The translations under genes were made by a program, and so were the position numbers. A stretch of 64,000 bases of DNA, from positions 1-64,000 of the forward strand of contig NZ_JOAP01000032.1 in the NCBI RefSeq assembly GCF_000720475.1, read 5' to 3'. Shown here piece after piece: positions 1 through 8,539 of this stretch. Each line of letters starts with the position of its first letter. Position 1 is the stretch's first letter. Source of the stretch: Streptomyces aureocirculatus (GTDB lineage Bacteria > Actinomycetota > Actinomycetes > Streptomycetales > Streptomycetaceae). Under the pieces are notes generated by a model, which did no database searches, was not told the origin of the DNA, and worked only from the letters and a program-made list of their open reading frames with translations.

Positions 1-92
1 CGTGCGGTGAAGATTCGACACCTCCACCACACACGGGGGCCTTCGCCATGTTCAAGACCCAACCGTGTCAACAACGTCCGTGATCAATACAC

Positions 93-2072
93 CTAGGGCC
101 TGGGGCGTCCCACCCCCACCGGTGCCAGCGTCCCGCCCGTGCTGAGCCGTGCGCGCACCTGGACCCGGGCGCCCCGGGGCGCCCGTTCCGCGAGGGTCCG
201 GCCCGACCCGGACGCGCTCACGTCCCCGGAGGCGTAGATGCCGGTGACCTCGCGGCTCCCGGCGGCCAGGACGTAACGCCTGCCGGAGTCCGCACGCCAG
301 GTGGTGCTCGCGACCACGTGCCTGCCGAACCGGCCGCACGCGGCGGTGGACCGGGCCCGTGCCACCACCCGGGCAGCCCCGCCGTCCCCGGTCGCCGGTG
401 CCGCGAACTGGAGGAGCACCTGGCCGGGGCCGCGCCAGGTGGTGGCGCGGGCGCAGGACCACACGGCCCGGCCTTCCGACTCGGGGAGGCCCTGCTCGGC
501 GAAGTCCCAGACGTTGACGGACCGGGCCCCGGTGCCGAGTTCGGGCAGTTGGCAGGCGGTGCGGGCCCAGCTCCGCAGCGCTCGCGGGCTGCTCACCTCG
601 CGCGGCCGGCGTGCGGGAGCGCCGGAGCGGGGCAGGGGGGTGTAGGTGAGATGGACGGGCAGCAGGTCGCCCAGGTCGCTGACGAGGAACGCGTGTTTCT
701 CCACGATGCGCGGTGATGAGCGCAGCCACAGCACCGGCCAGGTGTCACAGCCACCACCGGCCACGGGGCCGCGTACGGGGGCTGTGAGGCCGTCGGACGA
801 CACCTTCAGGGGACGGTTCGGGGAGTCGGACCTGAGCAGGTCGCGGGTCCGTGTCTCGGTGATCCACGGAGCTGTCAGATACCGGACGCGGCCGTCGTCG
901 CGGCGCAGGGCAAGGGCTGCGGCGGTGGTCACGCCGGCGTTGTCGGCGCGGGCGAAGTGCACGGAGGGCGGTGCGCCGCGGTCCCCGGCGAGGGGTTCGC
1001 CGTAGTGGACGACGCGCTCACCGTCGTGGAAGAGGACGACCGCACGGCCGTCGACGTCGCCCGCGTACAGCAACCGCGGTGAGCGGCCCGGCGGTTCGGT
1101 GCTCGTGGCCGGGGCCGAGGTGACCCGGGCGCCGCGCGGTGGCGAGGCCCAGGCGGACAGGCCACGGGTGAGCAGCTCGCGGTCGTCGGTCCGTGCGCCA
1201 CGGGCGGGCCAGGCGGTGAAGTCGACACGTGCGGTGTCGGACCACTCCTGGGCGGGGGCCCGGACCAGGCCGTCCGCACGGGCGGCCGCAGGTCCCGCCG
1301 AGGGCGTCGAACGCCCGCCCTTGGCGTCGAGGCCGGTCAGGACCACCGCGCTGAGTACGACAAGACCCACGGCGATCCGGACGAGCCGCACCCGGCGCCT
1401 GCGCCGCAGCAGGTCGGTGGGGCGCGTCTGCACGGTGCAGGCGTCGAACTCCCGTGAGCGCAGCAGCGCTTCGGCCGCCTTGCCCGCCACCGTCTCCAGC
1501 CGATGGGAGGCGCGCAGCGCGTCCTGCGGTTGCTCGGCGCCCGCGGCGGTCAGGAGGTCCTCGATCTGTGTGTCCGTCATGCCGTCGAGGCGCCGCAGCA
1601 CGAAGGCGGCGCGGGCCGCGGGGCGGACCTGGGCGCAGGCCTGCCCGAGTGTGACCTCGTCGACGCCGCCCGCCCGGGGGAACAGGCGCAGCCCCCACAC
1701 CACGGGGAGCATCACACGCAGCGCCCGTGGCGGAGGCAGTTGCTTCGGCCAGCCGCGCGGGCGCCGCTCGTGGGCAAGGGCCGCCCGCAGCACGCGCAGC
1801 AGCAGCCACCCGGGAACGGAAGCACCACGGCCCCCGCGCTGCGCCGGTACCCGGGCCGTCGCGTCCCGCCCGCTGCACCGCCACAGGCCCGGCAGCGCAC
1901 GTTGGACCAGGGCGTGCGCGACGAGGACGCGTCGGTGCCGGGAGAGCGTGACCGGAAGAATCAGATAGGCGAGCCGCACCAGGTCGGTGTACTGGTCGAC
2001 GAGGGCGGCCTCGGCTTGGCCGAGCGAGACCCGTTCGAAGGGGCCCGATGTTCGACGTGGGGACATGGGCAT
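93..2072 (-). CDS. Sigma-factor-like membrane-anchored protein (unknown function)
   Basis: 659 residues. The N-terminal part resembles a degenerate sigma-70/ECF protein: residues about 20-55 look like a region-2 helix, and near 165-195 there is a region-4-like segment reading VLRRLDGMTDTQIEDLL. A very basic stretch (LLRRRRRVRLVR) is followed by one membrane helix at about 231-248, then about 400 residues of probably extracytoplasmic, beta-rich sequence with several Cys. The ATG at 2072 has GGGAGG 11 bases upstream. The domain order suggests a cytoplasmic sigma-like or DNA-binding head coupled to an outer sensor domain, but no family was firmly recognised. It is on the same strand as the AraC gene upstream but separated by 155 bases. 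Function is inferred only. Confidence 0.7.
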   Translation of the reverse strand: MPMSPRRTSGPFERVSLGQAEAALVDQYTDLVRLAYLILPVTLSRHRRVLVAHALVQRALPGLWRCSGRDATARVPAQRGGRGASVPGWLLLRVLRAALAHERRPRGWPKQLPPPRALRVMLPVVWGLRLFPRAGGVDEVTLGQACAQVRPAARAAFVLRRLDGMTDTQIEDLLTAAGAEQPQDALRASHRLETVAGKAAEALLRSREFDACTVQTRPTDLLRRRRRVRLVRIAVGLVVLSAVVLTGLDAKGGRSTPSAGPAAARADGLVRAPAQEWSDTARVDFTAWPARGARTDDRELLTRGLSAWASPPRGARVTSAPATSTEPPGRSPRLLYAGDVDGRAVVLFHDGERVVHYGEPLAGDRGAPPSVHFARADNAGVTTAAALALRRDDGRVRYLTAPWITETRTRDLLRSDSPNRPLKVSSDGLTAPVRGPVAGGGCDTWPVLWLRSSPRIVEKHAFLVSDLGDLLPVHLTYTPLPRSGAPARRPREVSSPRALRSWARTACQLPELGTGARSVNVWDFAEQGLPESEGRAVWSCARATTWRGPGQVLLQFAAPATGDGGAARVVARARSTAACGRFGRHVVASTTWRADSGRRYVLAAGSREVTGIYASGDVSASGSGRTLAERAPRGARVQVRARLSTGGTLAPVGVGRPRP

Positions 2073-2227
2073 GAAAGGGGCCGCCTCCCGAAGGCTGATG
2101 ACACCGTCAGCTTCCCTCCGTCAAACGAGTGAACTTGGGGATGGTCACAGACCGGCTCGCGCCCGCCGGAGCCCCCGAGCCCCGTGCGGTGCCGCTCGCC
2201 GTCCGGCCCGGGCCCGCCCCGCGGGTC

Positions 2228-3187
2228 TCAGCGTTCGCGGAAGGTGCGGCGGTAGGTGTCCGGGGGCACCCCGACGGTGCGGCTGAAGTGGCGGCGCAGG
2301 GTCGTCGCGGTGCCCATTCCGGTGGCCGACGCGATGGTCTCGACGCTGTCGTCGGTGGTCTCGAGCAACTCCTGTGCCCGGTGGATCCGTTGGGTCAGGA
2401 GCCACTGCAGCGGGCTGGTGCCGGTCACCGTCCTGAAGTGGCGGCCCAGGTGCCGCGAGCTCAGCCCGGCCCGCCGCGCCAGGTCCGTCACGGTCAGCGG
2501 CCGGTCGAGGCGCTCGACGGCCCACGGCAGCAGGTCGGCGAGCGGGTGGGTGTACCGGTCCGGCACGGGGGCCGTGACGAACTGCGCCTGGCCGCCCGCC
2601 CGGTGCGGCGGCACGACCAGGCGGCGGGCGACGGCGTTGGTGACCGACGAGCCGTGGTCGAGACGGACGAGGTGCAGGCACAGGTCGAGCGCGGCCGCCT
2701 TGCCCGCGGACGTGAGCACGCTGCCGTTGTCCACGTAGAGCACGTCCGGGTCGACCTCCACCCGCGGATGGCGGGCGGCAAGCACATCGGTGTGCGCCCA
2801 GTGCGTGGTCGCGCGCCTTCCGTCGAGCAGCCCGGCGGCCGCGAGCACGAACGCGCCGGTGCAGAGCGAGGCCACGCGCGCCCCCGCTTCGTGTGCCGCC
2901 CGCACCGCGTCGACCAGTTCCGCGGGCGGGGCCACGTCCACGTCCGCCCACCCGGGGACGATCACGGTGTCCGCCCCGGCGAGCCGGTCGAGCCCGTGGT
3001 CCGGCTCCAGCAGGAAGCGGCCGACCCGCACGGCGGCCGACCCGCACACCTCGACGTCGTACCAGGGGCCGGGAACGACGGCGGGCGCGGAGCCGAACAC
3101 CTCGTACGCCACGGACAGTTCGAAGTGCAGCATTCCCTCGGTGACGGCCAGCGCGACAGTACCCATGTCCGGAAGTGTACGGGTCAT
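2228..3187 (-). CDS. GlxA-type AraC family transcriptional regulator
   Basis: About 319 residues from the ATG at 3187; an ATG at 3166 is an alternative start. The N-terminal half is a DJ-1/PfpI-like (class I glutamine amidotransferase-like) domain containing DTVIVPGWADV and SLCTGAFVLAAAGLLDGRRATTHW, where the Cys of SLCTG sits at the nucleophile-elbow position. The C-terminal third carries two AraC helix-turn-helix motifs (LARRAGLSSRHLGRHF and VETIASATGMGTATTLRRHF). This is the standard GlxA layout: a regulator that probably senses a small metabolite. It is divergent from the saccharopine-dehydrogenase-like gene at 3334, and the 146-base gap holds short direct repeats that could be operators. 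An effect on that neighbour is inference. Confidence 0.9.
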   Translation of the reverse strand: MTRTLPDMGTVALAVTEGMLHFELSVAYEVFGSAPAVVPGPWYDVEVCGSAAVRVGRFLLEPDHGLDRLAGADTVIVPGWADVDVAPPAELVDAVRAAHEAGARVASLCTGAFVLAAAGLLDGRRATTHWAHTDVLAARHPRVEVDPDVLYVDNGSVLTSAGKAAALDLCLHLVRLDHGSSVTNAVARRLVVPPHRAGGQAQFVTAPVPDRYTHPLADLLPWAVERLDRPLTVTDLARRAGLSSRHLGRHFRTVTGTSPLQWLLTQRIHRAQELLETTDDSVETIASATGMGTATTLRRHFSRTVGVPPDTYRRTFRER

Positions 3188-3333
3188 GTCGTTCCGGACG
3201 CTGGTGGTGCGGGGGCACGCTCGACAGGATGGGCGCAGTGGATCAAGCGGGCCGGGAGCAGGCTCGACGGCTGATCGAAGGCAATCGAAGGCAATCGAAA
3301 GCATGCGAAGGCATGCGAGAGCGGGGAGATGTC

Positions 3334-4428
3334 ATGACTACGGGGACTACGGGGACTACGGGGACTGCCGGGGCGGCGGGGGCGATGCGGACGTCGGCGG
3401 GGGACAGCGTCGTGGTGTTCGGCGCGTACGGTCACACCGGCCGGTTCGTGGTGGCTCATCTGCGGGAGCGCGGGTTCGTCCCCGTCCTTTCCGGCCGCGA
3501 CGCGGGCAAGCTGCGAGCGCTGGCCGAGTCCGCGCCCGGAGCCGAGGTCCGGCCCGCGTCGGTGGACGACGCGGCCGCGCTCGACCGCGCACTCGCCGGT
3601 GCGGCGGCCGTGATCAACTGTGCGGGACCCTTCGCCACCACGGCCGCCCCGGTGATTGAGGCCGCCCTGCGCGCCGGGATCCCGTACGTGGACGTGGCCG
3701 CCGAGATCGAGGCCAACGTCGACACGTTCGCGCGGTTCACCGAGCGCGCCCGGGCCGCCGGAGCCGTCGTCGTGCCCGCGATGGCCTTCTACGGCGGCCT
3801 CGGCGACCTGTTGGCCACGGCCGCGCTCGGCGACTGGACGGCGGCCGACGACATCCACATCGCCTACGGCCTGAGCGGCTGGCACCCCACCGCGGGGACG
3901 CGCGCCGCGGGCGAGGTCTCGCACCGGCGGCGCGAAAGCCGACGCGTCCGGTACGCGAACGGACGCCTGGAGTACCACGACGACGCACCGGCCACCGTAC
4001 GGTGGGCCTTCCCCGAGCCGATGGGGAAGCGGGCCGTCATCGATGACTTCACGATGGCCGACGCCGTCACCATCCCCAGCCATGTGTCCGTACCCGATGT
4101 GCACAGCTACATGACGGTCGAGGCAGCCAGGGATCTGGCGGCCCCCGACACGCCGTCACCGGCCGCGGTCGACGAGCGCGGGCGTTCCGACCAGCGCTTC
4201 CTCGTGGACGTGACCGTGCGCTTCGAGGGCGCCGAACGGCGGGCGGTGGCCAGGGGCCAGGACATCTACGCCGTCACCGCGCCGCTCGCGGTCGAAGCGG
4301 TGCACCGCATCCTCACCGGGCGCACCAGGGCGGTCGGGGTCGCGTCGGCGGGCGAGATCTTCGACGCGCGCGACTTCCTCCGCGCACTGTCCGGACACCT
4401 CACCGTCGACTTTGTGTCCGGTTCGTGA
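3334..4428 (+). CDS. Saccharopine dehydrogenase-like NAD(P)-binding oxidoreductase
   Basis: 364 residues. The N-terminal Rossmann fold has the dinucleotide-binding motif VVFGAYGHTGRFV (GxxGxTG), followed by AAVINCAGPF and the conserved AGIPYVDVAAE. This matches the saccharopine-dehydrogenase/trans-acting enoyl-reductase superfamily, where members reduce or dehydrogenate diverse substrates; the substrate here cannot be read from sequence. The ATG at 3334 is chosen because GGGGAG lies 8 bases upstream. The first 17 residues are a low-complexity TTGTTGTAGAAGA stretch made by a 9-base direct repeat, so the functional fold starts near residue 24. It is divergent from the GlxA-type regulator. Confidence 0.85.
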   Translation: MTTGTTGTTGTAGAAGAMRTSAGDSVVVFGAYGHTGRFVVAHLRERGFVPVLSGRDAGKLRALAESAPGAEVRPASVDDAAALDRALAGAAAVINCAGPFATTAAPVIEAALRAGIPYVDVAAEIEANVDTFARFTERARAAGAVVVPAMAFYGGLGDLLATAALGDWTAADDIHIAYGLSGWHPTAGTRAAGEVSHRRRESRRVRYANGRLEYHDDAPATVRWAFPEPMGKRAVIDDFTMADAVTIPSHVSVPDVHSYMTVEAARDLAAPDTPSPAAVDERGRSDQRFLVDVTVRFEGAERRAVARGQDIYAVTAPLAVEAVHRILTGRTRAVGVASAGEIFDARDFLRALSGHLTVDFVSGS

Positions 4429-4610
4429 AGGCGTCAGAACGGGCCATGGCCGCACCGTGCGCCGAGCCGCGGACAGGACGCGGGTAATCGGGGGCTTGAG
4501 TCGTTCACAAGCGGAGCCCTCTCGCCGCCCGCTGTTGCTGGCATGCTGCGGAGGACCCGTATCCGCTGCCACCCGGGGCCTGGGTGGCACAGTGCCTGGA
4601 GGAGTCTGCA

Positions 4611-5855
4611 ATGACCTCGTCCACTCCACGGATAGTCCTCGACCCCACCGGCGCCGACCGGCACGCGGAACACCGCCTGCTGCGCGCCCAGGGAAGCACG
4701 GCCCAGGTGGACGTACTCGGTGTGCCGGCCTGGTCCGTCACCGACCCCGAACTGCTCAGGACGCTCCTTTCGAGCCCCGACGTCTCCAAGGACGCCAGGG
4801 CGCACTGGCCGGGCTTCCAGGACGCCCTGGCCAACTGGCCGCTGATCCTGTGGGTCGCCGTCGAGAACATGTTCACCGCCTACGGACCCGAGCACCGGCG
4901 GCTGCGCCGGATGATCGCCCCCGCCTTCAGCGCGCGCCGCGTACAGGCCCTCAAGCCGACCGTCGACGACATCGTCGGACGGCTGCTCGACGACCTCGCG
5001 GCCCGCCCCGCCGCAGAGACCGTCGACCTGCGCGCCCAGCTCGCCCGGCCGCTGCCCGTCGCGGTCATCAGCCACCTCATGGGCGTACCCGCCGCACAGC
5101 GCCCGGACTTCGGCGCCACCGTCGACGGGGTCTTCGACACCACCCTCACCGCCGAGCAGGCGGCGGCCAACACCGAACGCCTCTACGCCCTGCTCGACGG
5201 CCTCATCGCCGCCAAGCGCGCCGCGCCCGGCGACGACATGACCTCGCTCCTCGTCAGTGTCCGCGACGACGAGGGCGACGGCAGCCGCCTGACCGACGCC
5301 GAACTGCGCGACACCCTGCTCCTCATGCTCAGCGCCGGGTACGAGACGACCGCCAACGTCATCGACCAGGCCGTCACCGCCCTGCTCACCCACCCCGAGC
5401 AGCTCGCCCACATCCGCGCGGGGCGTGGCACATGGGAGGACGCCGTCGAGGAGACCCTCCGCCACGAGGGGGCCGTCTCGCATCTGCCGCTGCGCTACGC
5501 CGTCACCGACATCCCCCTGCCCGACGGCCGGATCATCGCCAAGGGCGAGGCCATCCTCGCCTCGTACGCGGCCGCCAACCGCCACCCCGGCTGGCACGGC
5601 CCGGACGCCGACACGTTCGACATCACCCGCATCACCAAGGAGCACCTCTCCTTCGGGCACGGCGTCCATTTCTGCCTCGGCGCTCCGCTGGCCAGGATCG
5701 AAGTCGCCGCCGTGCTCCGCGCGCTGTTCGCGCGCTTCCCCGGGATCGAACTCGCCGTCCCCGCCGAGGAGCTGCGGCCCCTGCCGTCCCTGATCACCAA
5801 CGGCCACCAGACGCTCCCCGTCCGCCTGCGCCCCGCCCCCGCGGCCTCCGCATGA
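4611..5855 (+). CDS. Cytochrome P450 (CYP107-like)
   Basis: 414 residues, a normal class I bacterial P450 length. The I-helix oxygen-activation motif is AGYETT (residues 242-247, with E245 and T246), the K-helix motif is EETLRHE, and the heme loop FGHGVHFCLGAP gives Cys355 as thiolate ligand. N-terminal sequence such as SVTDPELLRTLLSSPDVSKDARAHWP is of CYP107 type. The ATG at 4611 follows GGAGGAG with good spacing; the in-frame ATG at 4584 lacks this. The stop overlaps the start of a 36-codon ORF (ATGA), so the two may be translationally coupled. No ferredoxin gene is adjacent. The substrate is unknown. Confidence 0.93.
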   Translation: MTSSTPRIVLDPTGADRHAEHRLLRAQGSTAQVDVLGVPAWSVTDPELLRTLLSSPDVSKDARAHWPGFQDALANWPLILWVAVENMFTAYGPEHRRLRRMIAPAFSARRVQALKPTVDDIVGRLLDDLAARPAAETVDLRAQLARPLPVAVISHLMGVPAAQRPDFGATVDGVFDTTLTAEQAAANTERLYALLDGLIAAKRAAPGDDMTSLLVSVRDDEGDGSRLTDAELRDTLLLMLSAGYETTANVIDQAVTALLTHPEQLAHIRAGRGTWEDAVEETLRHEGAVSHLPLRYAVTDIPLPDGRIIAKGEAILASYAAANRHPGWHGPDADTFDITRITKEHLSFGHGVHFCLGAPLARIEVAAVLRALFARFPGIELAVPAEELRPLPSLITNGHQTLPVRLRPAPAASA

Positions 5856-5962
5856 CCACCCGGCACCGGATGGACCCGCGCGATGGCTGCCCGCACTGTG
5901 GCTGCCCGCACGATGGCTGCCCGCACGCGGACAACGCCCGGCTGTTCGCGCGGAGCACCTGA
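5852..5962 (+). CDS. Candidate Cys/His-repeat micropeptide coupled to the P450
   Basis: A 36-codon ORF whose ATG overlaps the P450 stop in an ATGA arrangement. It encodes a basic N-terminus (MTTRHRMDPR), then three pentapeptide repeats (DGCPH, CGCPH, DGCPH), then ADNARLFARST. The repeats come from a 15-base tandem repeat at 5882-5926. It contains four Cys and four repeat-associated or leader His, a density that would suit metal binding or a multi-core modified peptide. It is not a recognisable 3Fe-4S ferredoxin. The position behind a P450 is suggestive, but a chance ORF over a minisatellite cannot be excluded. Confidence 0.35.
   Translation: MTTRHRMDPRDGCPHCGCPHDGCPHADNARLFARST
5882..5926. 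repeat. 15-bp tandem repeat, three copies
   Basis: Three head-to-tail copies of (g/t)(a/t... variable)-GGCTGCCCGCAC. Copies 1 and 3 (5882-5896 and 5912-5926) are identical; the middle copy differs at its first bases. The repeat lies in the overlapping micro-ORF after the P450 and encodes its GCPH units. Confidence 0.8.
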
Positions 5963-6034
5963 GCCGTTGGACTGTCCGGGCGACAGCGGCGCGGACCGGG
6001 TATGAACCCCGGGGGTGCGGGTGAGGGGTGCATC

Positions 6035-6991
6035 ATGGCTGTCCTGCCGCGGATCGCACCCATACTCGCCTCCCCGGGGCCTCTGCCGCCGCCCCGGGCC
6101 GACGCCCTGTGGAGCGCGGAGACCAAGTACGACGGGCAGCGGGCGATCGTCTACCTGGGCGGCGACGGCTCCATGCTGCTGCGCTCCCGCTCGGGGGCCG
6201 ACATCACCGCCGCCTACCCCGAACTCACCGCCCTCGGCGCGCACGTGCACGCCCCCGCCGTCCTGGACGGGGAGATCGTGGTCCTCGACGAACAGGGCCG
6301 CCCGGACTTCGCGCGGCTGCAGCCCCGCATGGGCCTGGCCGCCGCCCCGGCGCGCGCGGCCCGGCTTGCCGCCCGGGACCCCGCGCACCTGGTCCTGTTC
6401 GACGTCATGTTCCTCGCCGGGCACGTGCTGACCGACCTGCCGTACACCGCGCGCCGCGACCACCTGAAGAACCTGGTGACGGCCGGGCCGCGCTGGTCCG
6501 TGCCGACCGCGGTCCCCGGACACAGCCGCGCCGCCCTGGAACTCACCCGTGCGCGGGGTCTGGAGGGCATCGTCCTCAAGCGTCTCGACTCGGTGTACGA
6601 GCCGGGGGTGCGCTCCCGCGCCTGGCTGAAGATCAGGAACGTCCGTACGGTGGACGCCGTCATCGGTGGCTGGCAACCCGGCCTCGGACGCCTCACGGGC
6701 CTGCCGGGAGCGGTCCTCGTGGGTGAGCACGTCGACGGAGCGCTGCGCTACCTGGGCAACGTGGGCACGGGATGGAGCGAACACGAACGGGTCACCCTCG
6801 CCCGGCTTCTCGACGTCGCCGCCGACGACACCTGCCCCTTCACCCCGCCCCCGCCCGCGCCCGCGGCCCACTGGGTGCTCCCGCGCCTGGTGGCCGAGAT
6901 CCGCTACACCACCCGCACCCGCACCGGCCTCCTGCGCCAGCCGGTGTGGCACCGCCTTCGCCCCGACCTCGCACCCGACGACCCGGCCTGA
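6035..6991 (+). CDS. ATP-dependent DNA ligase, LigC-like
   Basis: 318 residues. It joins DNA nicks through a covalent AMP-lysine intermediate. Motif I is TKYDGQR with K31 as the adenylated lysine; LDGEIVVLD is motif III, EGIVLKRL motif IV and AWLKIRN motif V. An OB-fold follows, ending in the typical LVAEIRYTTRT and LRQPVWHRLRPD. It has the length of actinobacterial LigC, with no polymerase, phosphoesterase or Ku domain attached. The ATG at 6035 is preferred over 6002 because the protein fold begins there and GAGGGG precedes it. Degenerate ligase pieces of the same broad family occur elsewhere in this window (near 19.1 and 28.0 kb). Confidence 0.92.
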   Translation: MAVLPRIAPILASPGPLPPPRADALWSAETKYDGQRAIVYLGGDGSMLLRSRSGADITAAYPELTALGAHVHAPAVLDGEIVVLDEQGRPDFARLQPRMGLAAAPARAARLAARDPAHLVLFDVMFLAGHVLTDLPYTARRDHLKNLVTAGPRWSVPTAVPGHSRAALELTRARGLEGIVLKRLDSVYEPGVRSRAWLKIRNVRTVDAVIGGWQPGLGRLTGLPGAVLVGEHVDGALRYLGNVGTGWSEHERVTLARLLDVAADDTCPFTPPPPAPAAHWVLPRLVAEIRYTTRTRTGLLRQPVWHRLRPDLAPDDPA

Positions 6992-7029
6992 CGTCTGGCG
7001 GCGGGGGCACCCCGTGGAAGGGCGGCTTG

Positions 7030-7225
7030 CGAGACCGGTGGGAACCACGGCACCGAAGTACAGCGTCTCCAGGTGCGGGAAGCGGGGCGCCAGTGGATTG
7101 TCGCCGGTCCAGCCGTGCGGCAGGTCCACGGTGGCCGGCGCCGCCTCGCCGTTCACCAGGATGCGGTCGAGGCCCGCGGTGCCCGCACGGCTGAACGGCG
7201 CCGGGTCGAGACGCTCCAGGGACAC
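7030..7225 (-). pseudogene. Orphan coding fragment of unknown family
   Basis: Read on the minus strand from a GTG at 7225, about 65 codons show very strong Streptomyces third-position G/C bias and a plausible protein (SLERLDPAPFSRAGTAG ... PHLETLYFGAVVP). The signal fades where the ligase gene ends, so only a fragment remains. I do not recognise the family. It may be the 5' remnant of a gene lost by deletion, or a short real gene. Confidence 0.3.
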
Positions 7226-7259
7226 AACTCATGACGTCAGGACACGACGGGGGAGACGC

Positions 7260-8348
7260 GTGCACCAGGTGATCTATGCCGAGAGGTCCCGCAACCCATT
7301 CGCCCAGGTGGTGGAGTTGAGCATCGCGGGACTGTGGAGCAGAGGACGTACGACGCCGCTGAGCGAACTGCATCTGCCCGCGATGGCGGACGCGTTCGTC
7401 CGCGGCAGTTGGCTGGGCGGCGGGGGCACGGAGCGCGGCCTCGCGGAGCTCGCGGAAGGGCCCGGCGTCGTGCCGGTCACGCGCGTCACCGGCACCACCA
7501 GGCCGGTCAAGGTCCGCAGGGCAGCCGAATTCGCCCATCGGCTGGGCGAGTTGGCCGTCCGGCAGTGCGGCGGCCCCGAGCAGGTCGCGGCGCTGGCCGC
7601 GCGGGCGGCGGTGGAGGGTGTGCCGCTGTGGCAGGCGCGGCGGTTCGCCCCCGGACCCGCGGGGCCGATCACCGTGGCCGTCGACCGGCGGCTGTTCCGC
7701 GTGGACGTGTGGGGCCCTGCCGCACCCGTCGTACGCATCCGCGCGCCGTACGGCCTTTTCGCCGCCGACCGGTCACCGAGCCGCGGGCTCGTCCTGACGG
7801 TGGGCGAGGTCGCGGCGTCGCTGACCCTGACCAAGGTCTGGCGCAAGTCCCGCAGTTCCGTGACCGCGCACAGCGCGCGGGGCCGCTGGGAACTGCGCCG
7901 GACGAGCACCCAGTCCTCGGAACTGCTGCGGGACGGCTACCGCGTCGCCTTCCTGACCCGTCCACGGCGCCGGCGCAGGCCGCGGGACGGTTCGGTCCTC
8001 CTGCCGCTCGCCCAGGTCCAGCACGACAGCCCCGACCCGCTGGACGCGGTCATGGCGCACACCTGCGCCGCCGCCTTCGGCCTCGGCGACACCACGGGCA
8101 CGTATCGCTTCCGTGCCCTGCCACCGCGCCGGGACGGGCGCAGCGGGGAGCCGGTGACGATCGAGTGGGACGACCCCTGGTTCACCAACCTCGGCTGGGG
8201 GAGTGACGACAACGAGTCCGGTGGCAGGGACGGTTGGGGCTCCGACGGCGGCGAAGGCGGAGACGGCGGCGGGAGTGGCGGCGGAGACGGCGGGGGCGAC
8301 GGTGGGGGAGGGGACGGCGGCGGGGGTGGCGGTGGCGGCGGGGACTGA
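7260..8348 (+). CDS. Hypothetical protein with glycine-rich C-terminal tail
   Basis: 362 residues from the GTG at 7260, preceded by GGGGGAG. No family was recognised. Residues 1-300 look globular and soluble: an N-terminal alpha-helical part (VIYAERSRNPFAQVVELSIAG), then beta-rich sequence and basic patches (LTRPRRRRRPRDG). No signal peptide or membrane helix is evident. The last about 60 residues are a low-complexity Gly/Asp/Ser run made by near-perfect GGC/GGG codon repetition at about 8229-8348. Comparable Gly tails occur in unrelated Streptomyces proteins, so the tail does not indicate function. Confidence 0.65.
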   Translation: MHQVIYAERSRNPFAQVVELSIAGLWSRGRTTPLSELHLPAMADAFVRGSWLGGGGTERGLAELAEGPGVVPVTRVTGTTRPVKVRRAAEFAHRLGELAVRQCGGPEQVAALAARAAVEGVPLWQARRFAPGPAGPITVAVDRRLFRVDVWGPAAPVVRIRAPYGLFAADRSPSRGLVLTVGEVAASLTLTKVWRKSRSSVTAHSARGRWELRRTSTQSSELLRDGYRVAFLTRPRRRRRPRDGSVLLPLAQVQHDSPDPLDAVMAHTCAAAFGLGDTTGTYRFRALPPRRDGRSGEPVTIEWDDPWFTNLGWGSDDNESGGRDGWGSDGGEGGDGGGSGGGDGGGDGGGGDGGGGGGGGGD

Positions 8349-8539
8349 CCCTGCCTTCCCGGGGAGGGAACCGTAGCGCCGAAGCCAACGACCTGCTGGC
8401 AGGACACCACGAACGCAGGGCAACGGACGACTCCTCGAACGCCGAGGAGCACCGCAGCCGCGCCGGACGGGCCCGCCGGACCGCCCGGCGCATCCGCGAA
8501 GCCGTACGCCGCACGGAGTGATGGGTGGGTTGCTCCGGT

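Noticed and set aside
48..83. 11-codon ORF at the window start (MFKTQPCQQRP)
   Set aside because: No ribosome-binding site and no context for a leader peptide; cut off from upstream sequence.
8361..8521. Possible small Arg-rich ORF after the Gly-tailed gene
   Set aside because: The frame has no ATG/GTG/TTG start outside the Gly-repeat region and no ribosome-binding site; amino-acid composition reflects GC bias only.
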